Shown here piece after piece: positions 7,106 to 13,621 of a DNA stretch of 14,059 nucleotides. The position numbers and the translations under genes are program-made. Source of the DNA: Candidatus Poribacteria bacterium WGA-3G (GTDB taxonomy: Bacteria > Poribacteria > WGA-4E > WGA-3G); contig ASZN01000027.1 of assembly GCA_000406005.1 (NCBI GenBank), positions 34,747 to 48,805 of the forward strand. Direction: 5' to 3'. Numbering within the stretch: the first letter of the stretch is position 1; each line of letters begins with the position of its first letter. The notes beneath the pieces were generated by a model, which saw only the letters and a program-made list of their open reading frames with translations, made no database searches and had not been told where the DNA came from.

Positions 7106-10100
7106 CTATTTCAAAATCAGCATCCGTCGCGTCTGTGCAAAGTTTCCTGATGTGAGTGTGTAGAAGTAGACACCACTCGCCACAGGTTCACCTTGAGTAT
7201 TCCTGCCATCCCAATACGCAGAACGTGAGCGGCTCTCATACAGACCCACAGCCTGATGCCCTAAATCCAATCTCCGCACCAATCTTCCATCTGCTGAATA
7301 GATGGAGATGTTGACATCCGCAGGCTCTGCCAACCGATACGGTATCCAGGTCTCCGGGTTAAACGGGTTCGGATAGTTCGGCAATAAAGCCGTCTCTTTC
7401 GGGGTCCAGCTGGCAAGGAGGTATTCCAACATGAGAACACCACGTTGGAGCGTCGGATCTGTGGGGGACAAGTGCTGAGCTTCCTGAATCCATTTTTCGA
7501 TGTCTTCAGCACTGAACGTTTCGAGGCGTTGCGCGTTCAGAACAGGTGCGGCTGCATTCGCGTTTAAGGCACCTGCAACGCTGACAAGGTCGAGTATATC
7601 GACCCTTCCATCCCCGTTGACATCCGCCTGCGGGTTTGATGTCTCAAGATTCGATGCCACGAAGACGAGGTCTTGGATATTCACAATGCCATCGCCATTG
7701 ACATCCGCTGCGATTCTTTCCGATGCTGCTGTTGTGGGTGTGAGTTCCCACAACAACACCGTGCCGTGCCACCTCCCGCAACTTGCGATTGTGTTTCCAT
7801 CCGGACTGAACGCGACGCTATAGACCGTAGCTGTATGCCCTGTGAGGGTGCGTATTTCATTCCCTGTAGCCACCTCCCATAAGCGGATGGTGCTGTCCGA
7901 ACTGCCGCTGCCACTTGCAAGCATCTGTCCATCGGGACTAAAAGCCACGCTGAAGACATACCCCCCATGCCCTGTGAGGGTGCGTATTTCATTCCCTATA
8001 GCCACCTCCCATAAACGGATGGTGCTGTCCCAACTTCCACTTGCAAGTGTGTTTCCATCGGGACTAAATGCCACGCTGTAGACCCGATCCGTATGCCCTG
8101 TGAGGATTCTGAGGTGTGATCCTGTGTTTGCGTTCCACAAGCGAATGGTGCTGTCCAAACTTCCACTTGCGAGTGTGTTGCCATCAGGACTAAATGCCAC
8201 GCTGAAGACATTACCCCCATGCCCTGTGAGTCTTTGCAGTTCATCTCCCGTGCTTACCTCCCATAAGCGGATGGTGTCGTCCGAACTTCCACTTGCAAGT
8301 GTGTTTCCATCGGGACTAAAAGCCACGCTGAAGACATACCCCCCATGCCCTGTGAGGGTGCGTATTTCATTCCCTGTAGCCACCTCCCATAAGCGGATGG
8401 TGCTGTCCGAACTTCCACTTGCAAGTGTGTTTCCATCCGGACTAAATGCCACGCTACTGACCGAACGCGGCCCCGTGAGCGTCCGCAACTCCCTACCTGT
8501 GTCGGCATCCCAGAGGCGGATGGTGCTGTCCGAACTTCCACTTGCAAGTGTGTTTCCATCCGGACTGAACGCGACGCTACTGACCGAACCCGTATGTCCT
8601 CTTAAGAAGGCAGGAGCAGGGGTAAACACCGCGTAAACGGTATAGTTTCCAGTACTTGACCTATAACTTTCTACTTTGAGGTAATACGTTCCGGGTTCCA
8701 CATCATGTGCTATTCTGAAATTTAATTCATCCGCGTCTACGTTTTCATTGTCATTCGCTGCTAATTCGATTCCTGCACTATTACCCAATGTGCCTATCGT
8801 ATCAACGGTTCCTGTTGTCCAAAGTATCAGTTGACCGGGTACTTCTACTTGTATACTGAAGTAATCCACATCATCGCTGGGGTCTATTTCTTCAGTGCGT
8901 GAGTCTTCCAAAGGAAGCGGGATAGCACTTTCCCGTTCATTTTCGGGTATCACAACGGGGAGGGGCTCCGTGATATGAACATCTATTTTCGATAGGTGTG
9001 GCAGGTTCGCAAGCGGCGATGTATCCGAAATCGGATTAGCCCCAAGCCATAACTCCTCTAAGTTTGTCAATCCTGCCAATGGAGAGACATCCGAAATCTG
9101 ATTACCCCATAGGTTTAACCGCTCTAAGTTCGTCAATCCTGCTAATGGGGAAACATCCGAAATCTGATTCACAGAAAGCCATAACACCTCTAAGTTTGTC
9201 AATCCTGCCAATGGAGAGACATCCGAAATCTGATTCTCCGAAAAATCTAACCACTCTAAGTTTGTGGCGTGTTCTAACCCGGTGAGATCCGCTATTTCGC
9301 TGGAAGAGGCATTCAATCCCCTTAGTCGGGGCATCGCTCGTCGGATAATGGGTACGTTTGATGCTAACCCCAATGTGCTTCGCAGGACAGATTCTAAATT
9401 CGGATCAGGTATCACAACGGTGATCCCAATATCTATCGATAAGTTTGTTAGGTTCGCAAGCGGCGATGTATCCGAAATCGGATTATCTCTAAGCCATAAC
9501 TGCTCTAAGTTCGTCAATCCTGCCAATGGGGAGACATCCGAAATCTGATTATCACTAAGCCCTAACCCCTCTAAGTTCGTCAATCCTGCTAATGGGGAGA
9601 CATCCGAAATCTGATTACCACTAAGCCATAACCTCTCTAAGTTCGTCAACCCTGCCAATGGTGAGACATCCGAAATCTGATTATCACTAAGCCCTAACTC
9701 CTCTAAGTTCGTCAATCCGGCCAGGGAGACATCCGAAATCTGATTACGCACAAGGTCTAACTCCTGTAAGTTCGTCAATCCGGCCAGTGCGGAGACATCC
9801 AAAATCTGATTACCCCATAGGTTTAACCGCTCTAAGTTCGTCAATCCGGCCAGTGCGGAGACATCCAAAATCTGATTACGCGCAAGGTCTAACTCCTGTA
9901 AGTTCGTCAATCCGGCCAGTGCGAAGACATCCGAAATCTGATTACTGCGAAGGTTTAACCGCTCTAAGTTTGTGGCGTGTTCTAACCCAGTGAGATTCTT
10001 TATTCCACGGCTAGAGAGATTCAATTCCCTTAACTGTTGCATCGCATATCGAATGATGGGTATGTTTGGTGCTAATCCCAATGTGCTTCGCAGGACAGCT

Positions 10101-11236
10101 GCTAAATTTGGATCGGGTATCACAACAGGTATCACAACGGGGGATGGATCCGTGATCTCAACATCCACGCTCGAAAGGAATCCAAGCGATCTCCCTGTTT
10201 CGCCCAATTCCATTGCCTCTTTGATTTCATCTTCAGTTAGCGCATGGTCTAAAATCATCACTTCATCTATGATACCATCTAAACCTGTTCCAATCGTTAA
10301 AGGCTCCTGGGAATTTATAAAAGGCTCGGGTTGCCGATCCGATCCTTGACGTTCTGAAACTTTCTCTCTCCCGTTAACGTAGAGTCGGATGCTGTGGCCA
10401 TCAGCGACTACTGCAAAGTGGAACCATATTTCGTCGATGTTCTCGAAATGTCTAATGACTCTCGGCAGGTAAATGTTTGATGTGCCTATCATAAAGTGGC
10501 TTAATGTGTTAACAAAATCTTGCTCCTGTTTCTTGAGAAAATCTTTATCATCTTCATCAAGCAGCGGGGCATCGCCGGGGAAAAAATCCACAAAAAATGT
10601 CGGATGAACGGCATGAACGTCTACTGCCCCCGGCATAGATGCACGAAATCCCAAATTGCCAAACTGCGAATCCCCCAGACCAAACGCGAACTTACGTTGA
10701 CAGCGGGCAGGAAAATCAGGAATACCATTTATGAACTGACCTCTACATTTGGGATCGATAACGTATAACCAAGAGAATAAACGACCTGGATTATTGGCAT
10801 AGAGCGGCAGATCAAGTTCCAACTGGCCTCGGTTCACGTATAAGCCATAAGATACTTGTGCTTCCGGTGCGGACTTCCAAATAAGACTTCGCTGCCGCCA
10901 TCCCCGGCCACTACCAAAATCGTAAATGTCGGCAAATTTTACCCAACACATCAAGGTCAGTTGATCCGTGAGATTAAGGCTCTCATCATGAGGCACTTCA
11001 AGCCCAGACCCACCATCAAGTTGTAACGCACCGCCGACTCGGCCCGACCAAACCCAATTCGCTCTATCTCTATCTCTTAACTCACCATGATTATGGTTCG
11101 GAGATGCATCCTTGCCAATATGTTCTGGATCGTCGAAAGACCAATAACCGACGACTTCTGCATGCGTTGGCATCGTTGAGCCGCATAAGATCAGCAATAC
11201 TATCAAAGTTGTCAAAGACGATAAACGCTTATTCAT
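7106..11236 (-). CDS. Large secreted mosaic protein: LamG, LRR, PPC, WD40, dockerin, FlgD-like tail
   Basis: 1376 residues. AAGGAT precedes the ATG by 6 nt, and residues 1-26 are a signal peptide (...STMPTHA before EVVGYWSFDD). A LamG/concanavalin-like domain spans 27-343 (GYWSFDD, LYVNGREKVS, GIIDEVMILDHALTEDEI) with about 120 extra residues in its middle that include Cys164 and Cys179. Two LRR blocks follow at 375-600 and 606-755. Each opens with IPDPNL..VLRSTLGLA and continues in 22-residue units with the pattern NQISDVSPLAGLTNLE. A PPC-type beta domain covers about 765-872 (DDVDYFSIQV, GTYYLKVES). Seven WD40 repeats lie at 880-1165, a dockerin pair at 1177-1223 (DVNGDGIVNIQDL, DVNGDGRVDILDL) and the shared tail at 1284-1376, ending MLILK. 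It is probably a cell-surface or secreted adhesion or binding protein, since all recognisable modules bind proteins or glycans. It is the first and largest gene of the WD40 block. Confidence 0.9.
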   Translation of the reverse strand: MNKRLSSLTTLIVLLILCGSTMPTHAEVVGYWSFDDPEHIGKDASPNHNHGELRDRDRANWVWSGRVGGALQLDGGSGLEVPHDESLNLTDQLTLMCWVKFADIYDFGSGRGWRQRSLIWKSAPEAQVSYGLYVNRGQLELDLPLYANNPGRLFSWLYVIDPKCRGQFINGIPDFPARCQRKFAFGLGDSQFGNLGFRASMPGAVDVHAVHPTFFVDFFPGDAPLLDEDDKDFLKKQEQDFVNTLSHFMIGTSNIYLPRVIRHFENIDEIWFHFAVVADGHSIRLYVNGREKVSERQGSDRQPEPFINSQEPLTIGTGLDGIIDEVMILDHALTEDEIKEAMELGETGRSLGFLSSVDVEITDPSPVVIPVVIPDPNLAAVLRSTLGLAPNIPIIRYAMQQLRELNLSSRGIKNLTGLEHATNLERLNLRSNQISDVFALAGLTNLQELDLARNQILDVSALAGLTNLERLNLWGNQILDVSALAGLTNLQELDLVRNQISDVSLAGLTNLEELGLSDNQISDVSPLAGLTNLERLWLSGNQISDVSPLAGLTNLEGLGLSDNQISDVSPLAGLTNLEQLWLRDNPISDTSPLANLTNLSIDIGITVVIPDPNLESVLRSTLGLASNVPIIRRAMPRLRGLNASSSEIADLTGLEHATNLEWLDFSENQISDVSPLAGLTNLEVLWLSVNQISDVSPLAGLTNLERLNLWGNQISDVSPLAGLTNLEELWLGANPISDTSPLANLPHLSKIDVHITEPLPVVIPENERESAIPLPLEDSRTEEIDPSDDVDYFSIQVEVPGQLILWTTGTVDTIGTLGNSAGIELAANDNENVDADELNFRIAHDVEPGTYYLKVESYRSSTGNYTVYAVFTPAPAFLRGHTGSVSSVAFSPDGNTLASGSSDSTIRLWDADTGRELRTLTGPRSVSSVAFSPDGNTLASGSSDSTIRLWEVATGNEIRTLTGHGGYVFSVAFSPDGNTLASGSSDDTIRLWEVSTGDELQRLTGHGGNVFSVAFSPDGNTLASGSLDSTIRLWNANTGSHLRILTGHTDRVYSVAFSPDGNTLASGSWDSTIRLWEVAIGNEIRTLTGHGGYVFSVAFSPDGQMLASGSGSSDSTIRLWEVATGNEIRTLTGHTATVYSVAFSPDGNTIASCGRWHGTVLLWELTPTTAASERIAADVNGDGIVNIQDLVFVASNLETSNPQADVNGDGRVDILDLVSVAGALNANAAAPVLNAQRLETFSAEDIEKWIQEAQHLSPTDPTLQRGVLMLEYLLASWTPKETALLPNYPNPFNPETWIPYRLAEPADVNISIYSADGRLVRRLDLGHQAVGLYESRSRSAYWDGRNTQGEPVASGVYFYTLTSGNFAQTRRMLILK
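7742..8599. repeat. Seven near-identical WD40-coding units (about 126 bp each)
   Basis: This stretch encodes seven blades whose DNA is nearly the same from unit to unit, including repeated runs such as CTTCCACTTGCAAGTGTG. The second unit is a codon shorter before the conserved SVAFSPDG, the sixth has two extra residues (GSGSSD), and the last has diverged (ASCGRWHGTVLLW). Such homogeneity points to recent amplification or gene conversion. Confidence 0.8.
8972..9421. repeat. LRR block 2: 66-bp tandem units with capping segment
   Basis: Encodes an N-terminal cap (IPDPNLESVLRSTLGLAS) and then 22-residue leucine-rich units built on NQISDVSPLAGLTNLE, closing with NPISDTSPLANL. It is a shorter copy of the block at 9437-10114, with closely similar DNA in the cap and in the units. 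Confidence 0.8.
9437..10114. repeat. LRR block 1: 66-bp tandem units with capping segment
   Basis: Encodes a cap (IPDPNLAAVLRSTLGLAP) and about eight 22-residue leucine-rich units, closing with NPISDTSPLANL. Three early units read DVFALAGL or DVSALAGL and later ones DVSPLAGL. One unit near 9720 reads DVSLAGL, missing one codon, so its turn is a residue short. The style is that of bacterial internalin-like LRRs. Confidence 0.82.
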
Positions 11237-11284
11237 TTTTGTATCCTTATTGTAGCAAAATTATTGATGGTTTTCGTTAAATTG

Positions 11285-11304
11285 ATGAGGTAAAGGTTCC
11301 TCAT
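11285..11304. promoter_or_regulatory. Small inverted repeat upstream of the mosaic gene
   Basis: ATGAGG (11285-11290) and CCTCAT (11299-11304) can form a 6-bp stem with an 8-nt loop about 50 nt before the start codon at 11236. It could be an operator half-site pair or a leader hairpin. A stem this short can arise by chance, and no clear -35/-10 pair was found in this 142-bp gap. Confidence 0.25.
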
Positions 11305-11378
11305 TCCACTCTTATCGCATCTTCGTTCGATTATCGTAAAATATAACAGATGCGGGTTCTTGAAGTTACCTTTCTTGG

Positions 11379-11642
11379 CTACGAGTTATTTATGTGTTCG
11401 ATAGCATCCTCGTAGCCCTTTCTTTTGATTGTTTCGTATTCTGTCTCTTCTTCCCCGTACTCAGTAGATTCTCCCGTTAGGACAAAGAATATTGTATCTA
11501 CCACTGCATGTGCTATTCCGCCTATAACTTCTTCTGGAAAGTCAAGGATACTCGGTTCTTCAGGGTATGAAGATTCCTCATCGAATGCTTCATACCAACC
11601 CTCTTTATAGGCTTCTATGCGTTCTTCTTTTGTTAAAGTCAT
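11379..11642 (-). CDS. Small acidic protein of unknown function
   Basis: 87 residues. The start at 11642 is chosen because AAGGAG lies 6 nt upstream; an ATG nine codons earlier has no such site. The sequence is strongly acidic, rich in Glu at both ends (EAFDEESSYPEEPSILDF, GEEETEYETIKRKGYEDAI). A more hydrophobic centre (VIGGIAHAVVDTIFFVLTG) could be one short membrane helix or a buried helix. There is no signal peptide and no family I recognise. It lies between the decayed region and the large mosaic gene, 142 bp before the latter on the same strand. The clean ribosome binding site and protein-like composition make it a likely real gene, but no function can be assigned. Confidence 0.65.
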   Translation of the reverse strand: MTLTKEERIEAYKEGWYEAFDEESSYPEEPSILDFPEEVIGGIAHAVVDTIFFVLTGESTEYGEEETEYETIKRKGYEDAIEHINNS

Positions 11643-11648
11643 TTTTCT

Positions 11649-11654
11649 CTCCTT
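11649..11654 (-). promoter_or_regulatory. Ribosome binding site that fixes the start at 11642
   Basis: The minus strand reads AAGGAG six nt before ATG 11642, supporting this start over the in-frame ATG at 11669. Confidence 0.7.
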
Positions 11655-11770
11655 ATGGTGAAGTTGCAAAAGATAGTTTTCAGTTATCGGTTAGGAGGGT
11701 ATAGTGACTTTGACAGGAAGAGTTTTAACGAAATAATGATGCGAAAACTGGCGGTCCCTTTCTAAACAGC

Positions 11771-11783
11771 GCTGCATCGCAGC
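11771..11783. repeat. Small hairpin GCTGC-ATC-GCAGC in decayed region
   Basis: A perfect 5-bp stem with a 3-nt loop, flanked by CGGT (11750-11755 area) and ACCG (11787-11790 area), so a larger imperfect structure is possible. It lies immediately beyond the truncated end of the WD40 pseudogene and may belong to whatever sequence replaced the rest of that gene. Confidence 0.35.
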
Positions 11784-11796
11784 CCTACCGTCAAAA

Positions 11797-12029
11797 TCAA
11801 TGAACAAAAAATCGCTTTTGCTTTTCCTCTGTAGCACTCCATAGACCAATTGTCTTATCAGCACTACCGCTTGCGAGGGTTTTCCCATCGGGACTGAACG
11901 CTATGCTGTAGACGGCATATCTATGCTCAACGTAGCGGATGTGATTTTCTTGATATGCAAACGTGTTGGGTAAATAGAGTGCTGAAACCAGAAACAACGT
12001 TAAAGAAATGGAAAACAGCGTTTTTTCAT
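11797..12029 (-). pseudogene. Decayed copy of the tail-less WD40 gene's 5' end
   Basis: The region from about 11815 to 12043 is close to 90 percent identical by eye to 6603-6845, covering the ribosome binding site, start codon, signal peptide and first WD40 blade of the 394-residue gene. After the ATG at 12029 the A-run is six long instead of seven (12021-12026 against 6821-6827). Translation therefore leaves the signal-peptide frame and stops within nine codons. The ancestral frame stays open from about 11997 and reads SALYLPNTFAYQENHIRYVEHRYAVYS... up to WSATEEKQK. There homology ends and a TGA follows at 11797. So it is both frameshifted and truncated after one blade of seven. A product is unlikely unless slippage on the A-run restores the frame, and even then only one blade would be made. 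Confidence 0.8.
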
Positions 12030-12217
12030 GGAAATGTTTTTCCTTCTTTTATGCTTAACATCCGTCGAACCCATCTCAGCGACTACGGTGACATGTAAAA
12101 AAATAGGAAGCACCTTGAAATACGGGCGAGGAAACCTCGCCCCTACATACCCGGATGCAAACTTTAGACACACATCGTCCTTTGTTTCAGGATTACGGAC
12201 ACCAACGGTTTTTGCAT
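12030..12217. other. Intergenic remainder between beta-barrel gene and WD40 pseudogene
   Basis: No gene recognised. Reading on the minus strand from the beta-barrel stop, a short frame beginning ATGCAAAAACCG closes after 16 codons. Then come a GC-rich palindrome (12124-12142), a run of seven Ts on the minus strand near 12097-12103, and the ribosome binding site inherited by the pseudogene. Confidence 0.6.
12121..12145. repeat. Palindrome GGGCGAGG-AAA-CCTCGCCC (REP-like hairpin)
   Basis: GGGCGAGG (12124-12131) and CCTCGCCC (12135-12142) form a perfect 8-bp GC-rich stem with a 3-nt loop. TA at 12121-12122 and TA at 12144-12145 extend the symmetry past one mismatch. The core is shared with 2048-2077. 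It lies about 75 nt after the beta-barrel stop codon and could act as transcript end or 3' stabiliser, but its repeat nature is the stronger signal. Confidence 0.75.
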
Positions 12218-13510
12218 CTATCTTCTGAAGGACCTGCCGAGATTCACATTAAAGCGGTAGGTCGCGGAGATACTGGCGCGAATGAGGTCTTCTGAATACT
12301 TTTGTCCTTCGTCGTTGACCTGTTCCCATCTACCGAAGAGTGCCGAAACATTCCAAGAGAAGTCCTCGTCCTCCCCGATAGAACCAACGCCAGCAGTAAG
12401 TCCGCTAAGACTCACTGGATCCGTGTCGTTTTCATCTACAAACGGAATCAGGTCTCGAAAGGCACCAATACGTACAGGGTAGTCGAATCCTAAATACTCT
12501 GCCCCAACAGCCACATTAAAACCGTCGTCAATAATCGGTTGCTCCCCAAGATCCTCGCTCCCGCTCCATTGAAGATCGGAAAACGGACGGTATTGGATTT
12601 CTGCGGCTATAATCAATTCTGGGTTTACCTCGTATTCTGCCCCAATTCCCCACATAGCCGGTATCGTTAACTCAAGGTGGTCTGTATCTCTATCTGTATC
12701 AAGTTCACCGTCCACATAGGTTTTTGAGATTGTTTCCCCCAATTCCCAATCAAATTCTGGACGGTACATCAGACCGACAGAGAGTTCAGGTGTTAATTCA
12801 GCAAAAGCCCCAAGCCTCAGAAACAGTGCTGATTGTTCTCTTTCAGCATCACGCTTCCAATTATAATCTGGACGTTTCGTTTCAGATGTAGAAATAATCG
12901 CGCCGATAGTCCGGTTGACCGTCGCACCCAAATAATATCTGTCTTGGAAATTAAGGGCAACCCCTGGGGTGAGTGTGCTCAAATCACCGCGCCTTTTGCC
13001 GGTGCTTTCTCGTGTAACACGAATGTTCACGATGTCCTGCCTGCTCTCTGACCATTCTTCGTCGTGCCAAACCGCCGTTGATTCCCATTTCACCCCCTCA
13101 TTTCGCTGGTATCCAACACCAAGTACAAGTTTTAATTGTGTATCAGGTAACTGATACGGCACTGCTAATGCAAGATAGGATCGGTTTGGGAAGGCGGGAT
13201 ACTTGGCATCATAAGAATCGTAGAATTCGCCTGCGGTAACTGTTTCATCCTTGATAGTCCCATACAAGAGCTTTCCACCGATCTGGACTTCTGGTTCAGA
13301 GAACGTAGCGAGGATTGACGGATTTGAAAAGATCGCACTACTTCCCCTTGCAGTAGTGATTGCGGTCTTCCCCATAGCGAGGCTTCGATTATCAAATCCG
13401 GTTTCAATTAACTCCTCGCCTGGCCCTAAGATGCCAAAATTTTGAGCCATTGCGTTGGAAATAAAAACCAATAAAGCGATACAGAAAAAAATGTGTTTAA
13501 GTAATTTCAT
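12218..13510 (-). CDS. Outer-membrane beta-barrel protein, FadL/PorV-like style
   Basis: 430 residues. GGAAGGA lies 7 nt before the ATG, and a signal peptide covers residues 1-22 (MKLLKHIFFCIALLVFISNA, cut after AMA). The mature N-terminus carries GFDNRSLAMGKTAITTARGSSAIFSNPS. This matches the S.AMG.A......A..NPA pattern of FadL/TodX transporters and the PorV-type barrels of the type 9 secretion system. The rest alternates polar and hydrophobic residues in strand-like segments ending in aromatic or glycine-rich turns (YYLGATVNRTIG, ELSVGLMYRPEFDW, NVAVGAEYLGF, IRASISATYRF). The C-terminus ends RSFRR rather than in a bare terminal aromatic. It probably passes small hydrophobic molecules or helps secretion across the outer membrane; which of these cannot be decided from sequence alone. 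Its stop is TAG at 12218. An insertion-sequence transposase ends 111 bp upstream on the same strand and could influence its expression. Confidence 0.82.
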   Translation of the reverse strand: MKLLKHIFFCIALLVFISNAMAQNFGILGPGEELIETGFDNRSLAMGKTAITTARGSSAIFSNPSILATFSEPEVQIGGKLLYGTIKDETVTAGEFYDSYDAKYPAFPNRSYLALAVPYQLPDTQLKLVLGVGYQRNEGVKWESTAVWHDEEWSESRQDIVNIRVTRESTGKRRGDLSTLTPGVALNFQDRYYLGATVNRTIGAIISTSETKRPDYNWKRDAEREQSALFLRLGAFAELTPELSVGLMYRPEFDWELGETISKTYVDGELDTDRDTDHLELTIPAMWGIGAEYEVNPELIIAAEIQYRPFSDLQWSGSEDLGEQPIIDDGFNVAVGAEYLGFDYPVRIGAFRDLIPFVDENDTDPVSLSGLTAGVGSIGEDEDFSWNVSALFGRWEQVNDEGQKYSEDLIRASISATYRFNVNLGRSFRR

Positions 13511-13621
13511 AATTGATCCTTCCTAATTTTTGATTGTGAGTTTTCTCGAAAATGTTGTTGCAGGAACCGTACATGGAAAACCGCTCTGACGGTACTACTA
13601 CAATTCAATACCTTCGCCAAA

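Noticed and set aside
7742..8599. Regular DNA repeats that might suggest a CRISPR array
   Set aside because: The units are about 126 bp, in frame, and encode WD40 blades; there are no short repeats with unique spacers of constant length.
8100..8636. Long plus-strand open frame of 178 codons across the WD40 repeats of the mosaic gene, and similar ones at 1393-1803, 4972-5436 and 6003-6386
   Set aside because: They lie opposite repeated WD40 units, show the same periodicity and have no ribosome binding sites. They are shadows of the repeat's codon pattern.
11249..11254. TACAAT on the minus strand as a -10 box for the mosaic gene
   Set aside because: It directly abuts the ribosome binding site, so transcription would begin only a few bases before the start codon and lose that site.
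11710..11737. Plus-strand TTGACA, 16-bp spacer, AATAAT resembling a sigma70 promoter
   Set aside because: No plus-strand gene follows. It would only read antisense across the pseudogene and towards the beta-barrel gene, and such a match can occur by chance in AT-rich decayed DNA.
11691..11888. Minus-strand frame of 65 codons ending LPVKVTIPS, overlapping the WD40 pseudogene
   Set aside because: Its first half is an out-of-frame reading of the WD40 blade and it has no ribosome binding site. The second half matches nothing I recognise.
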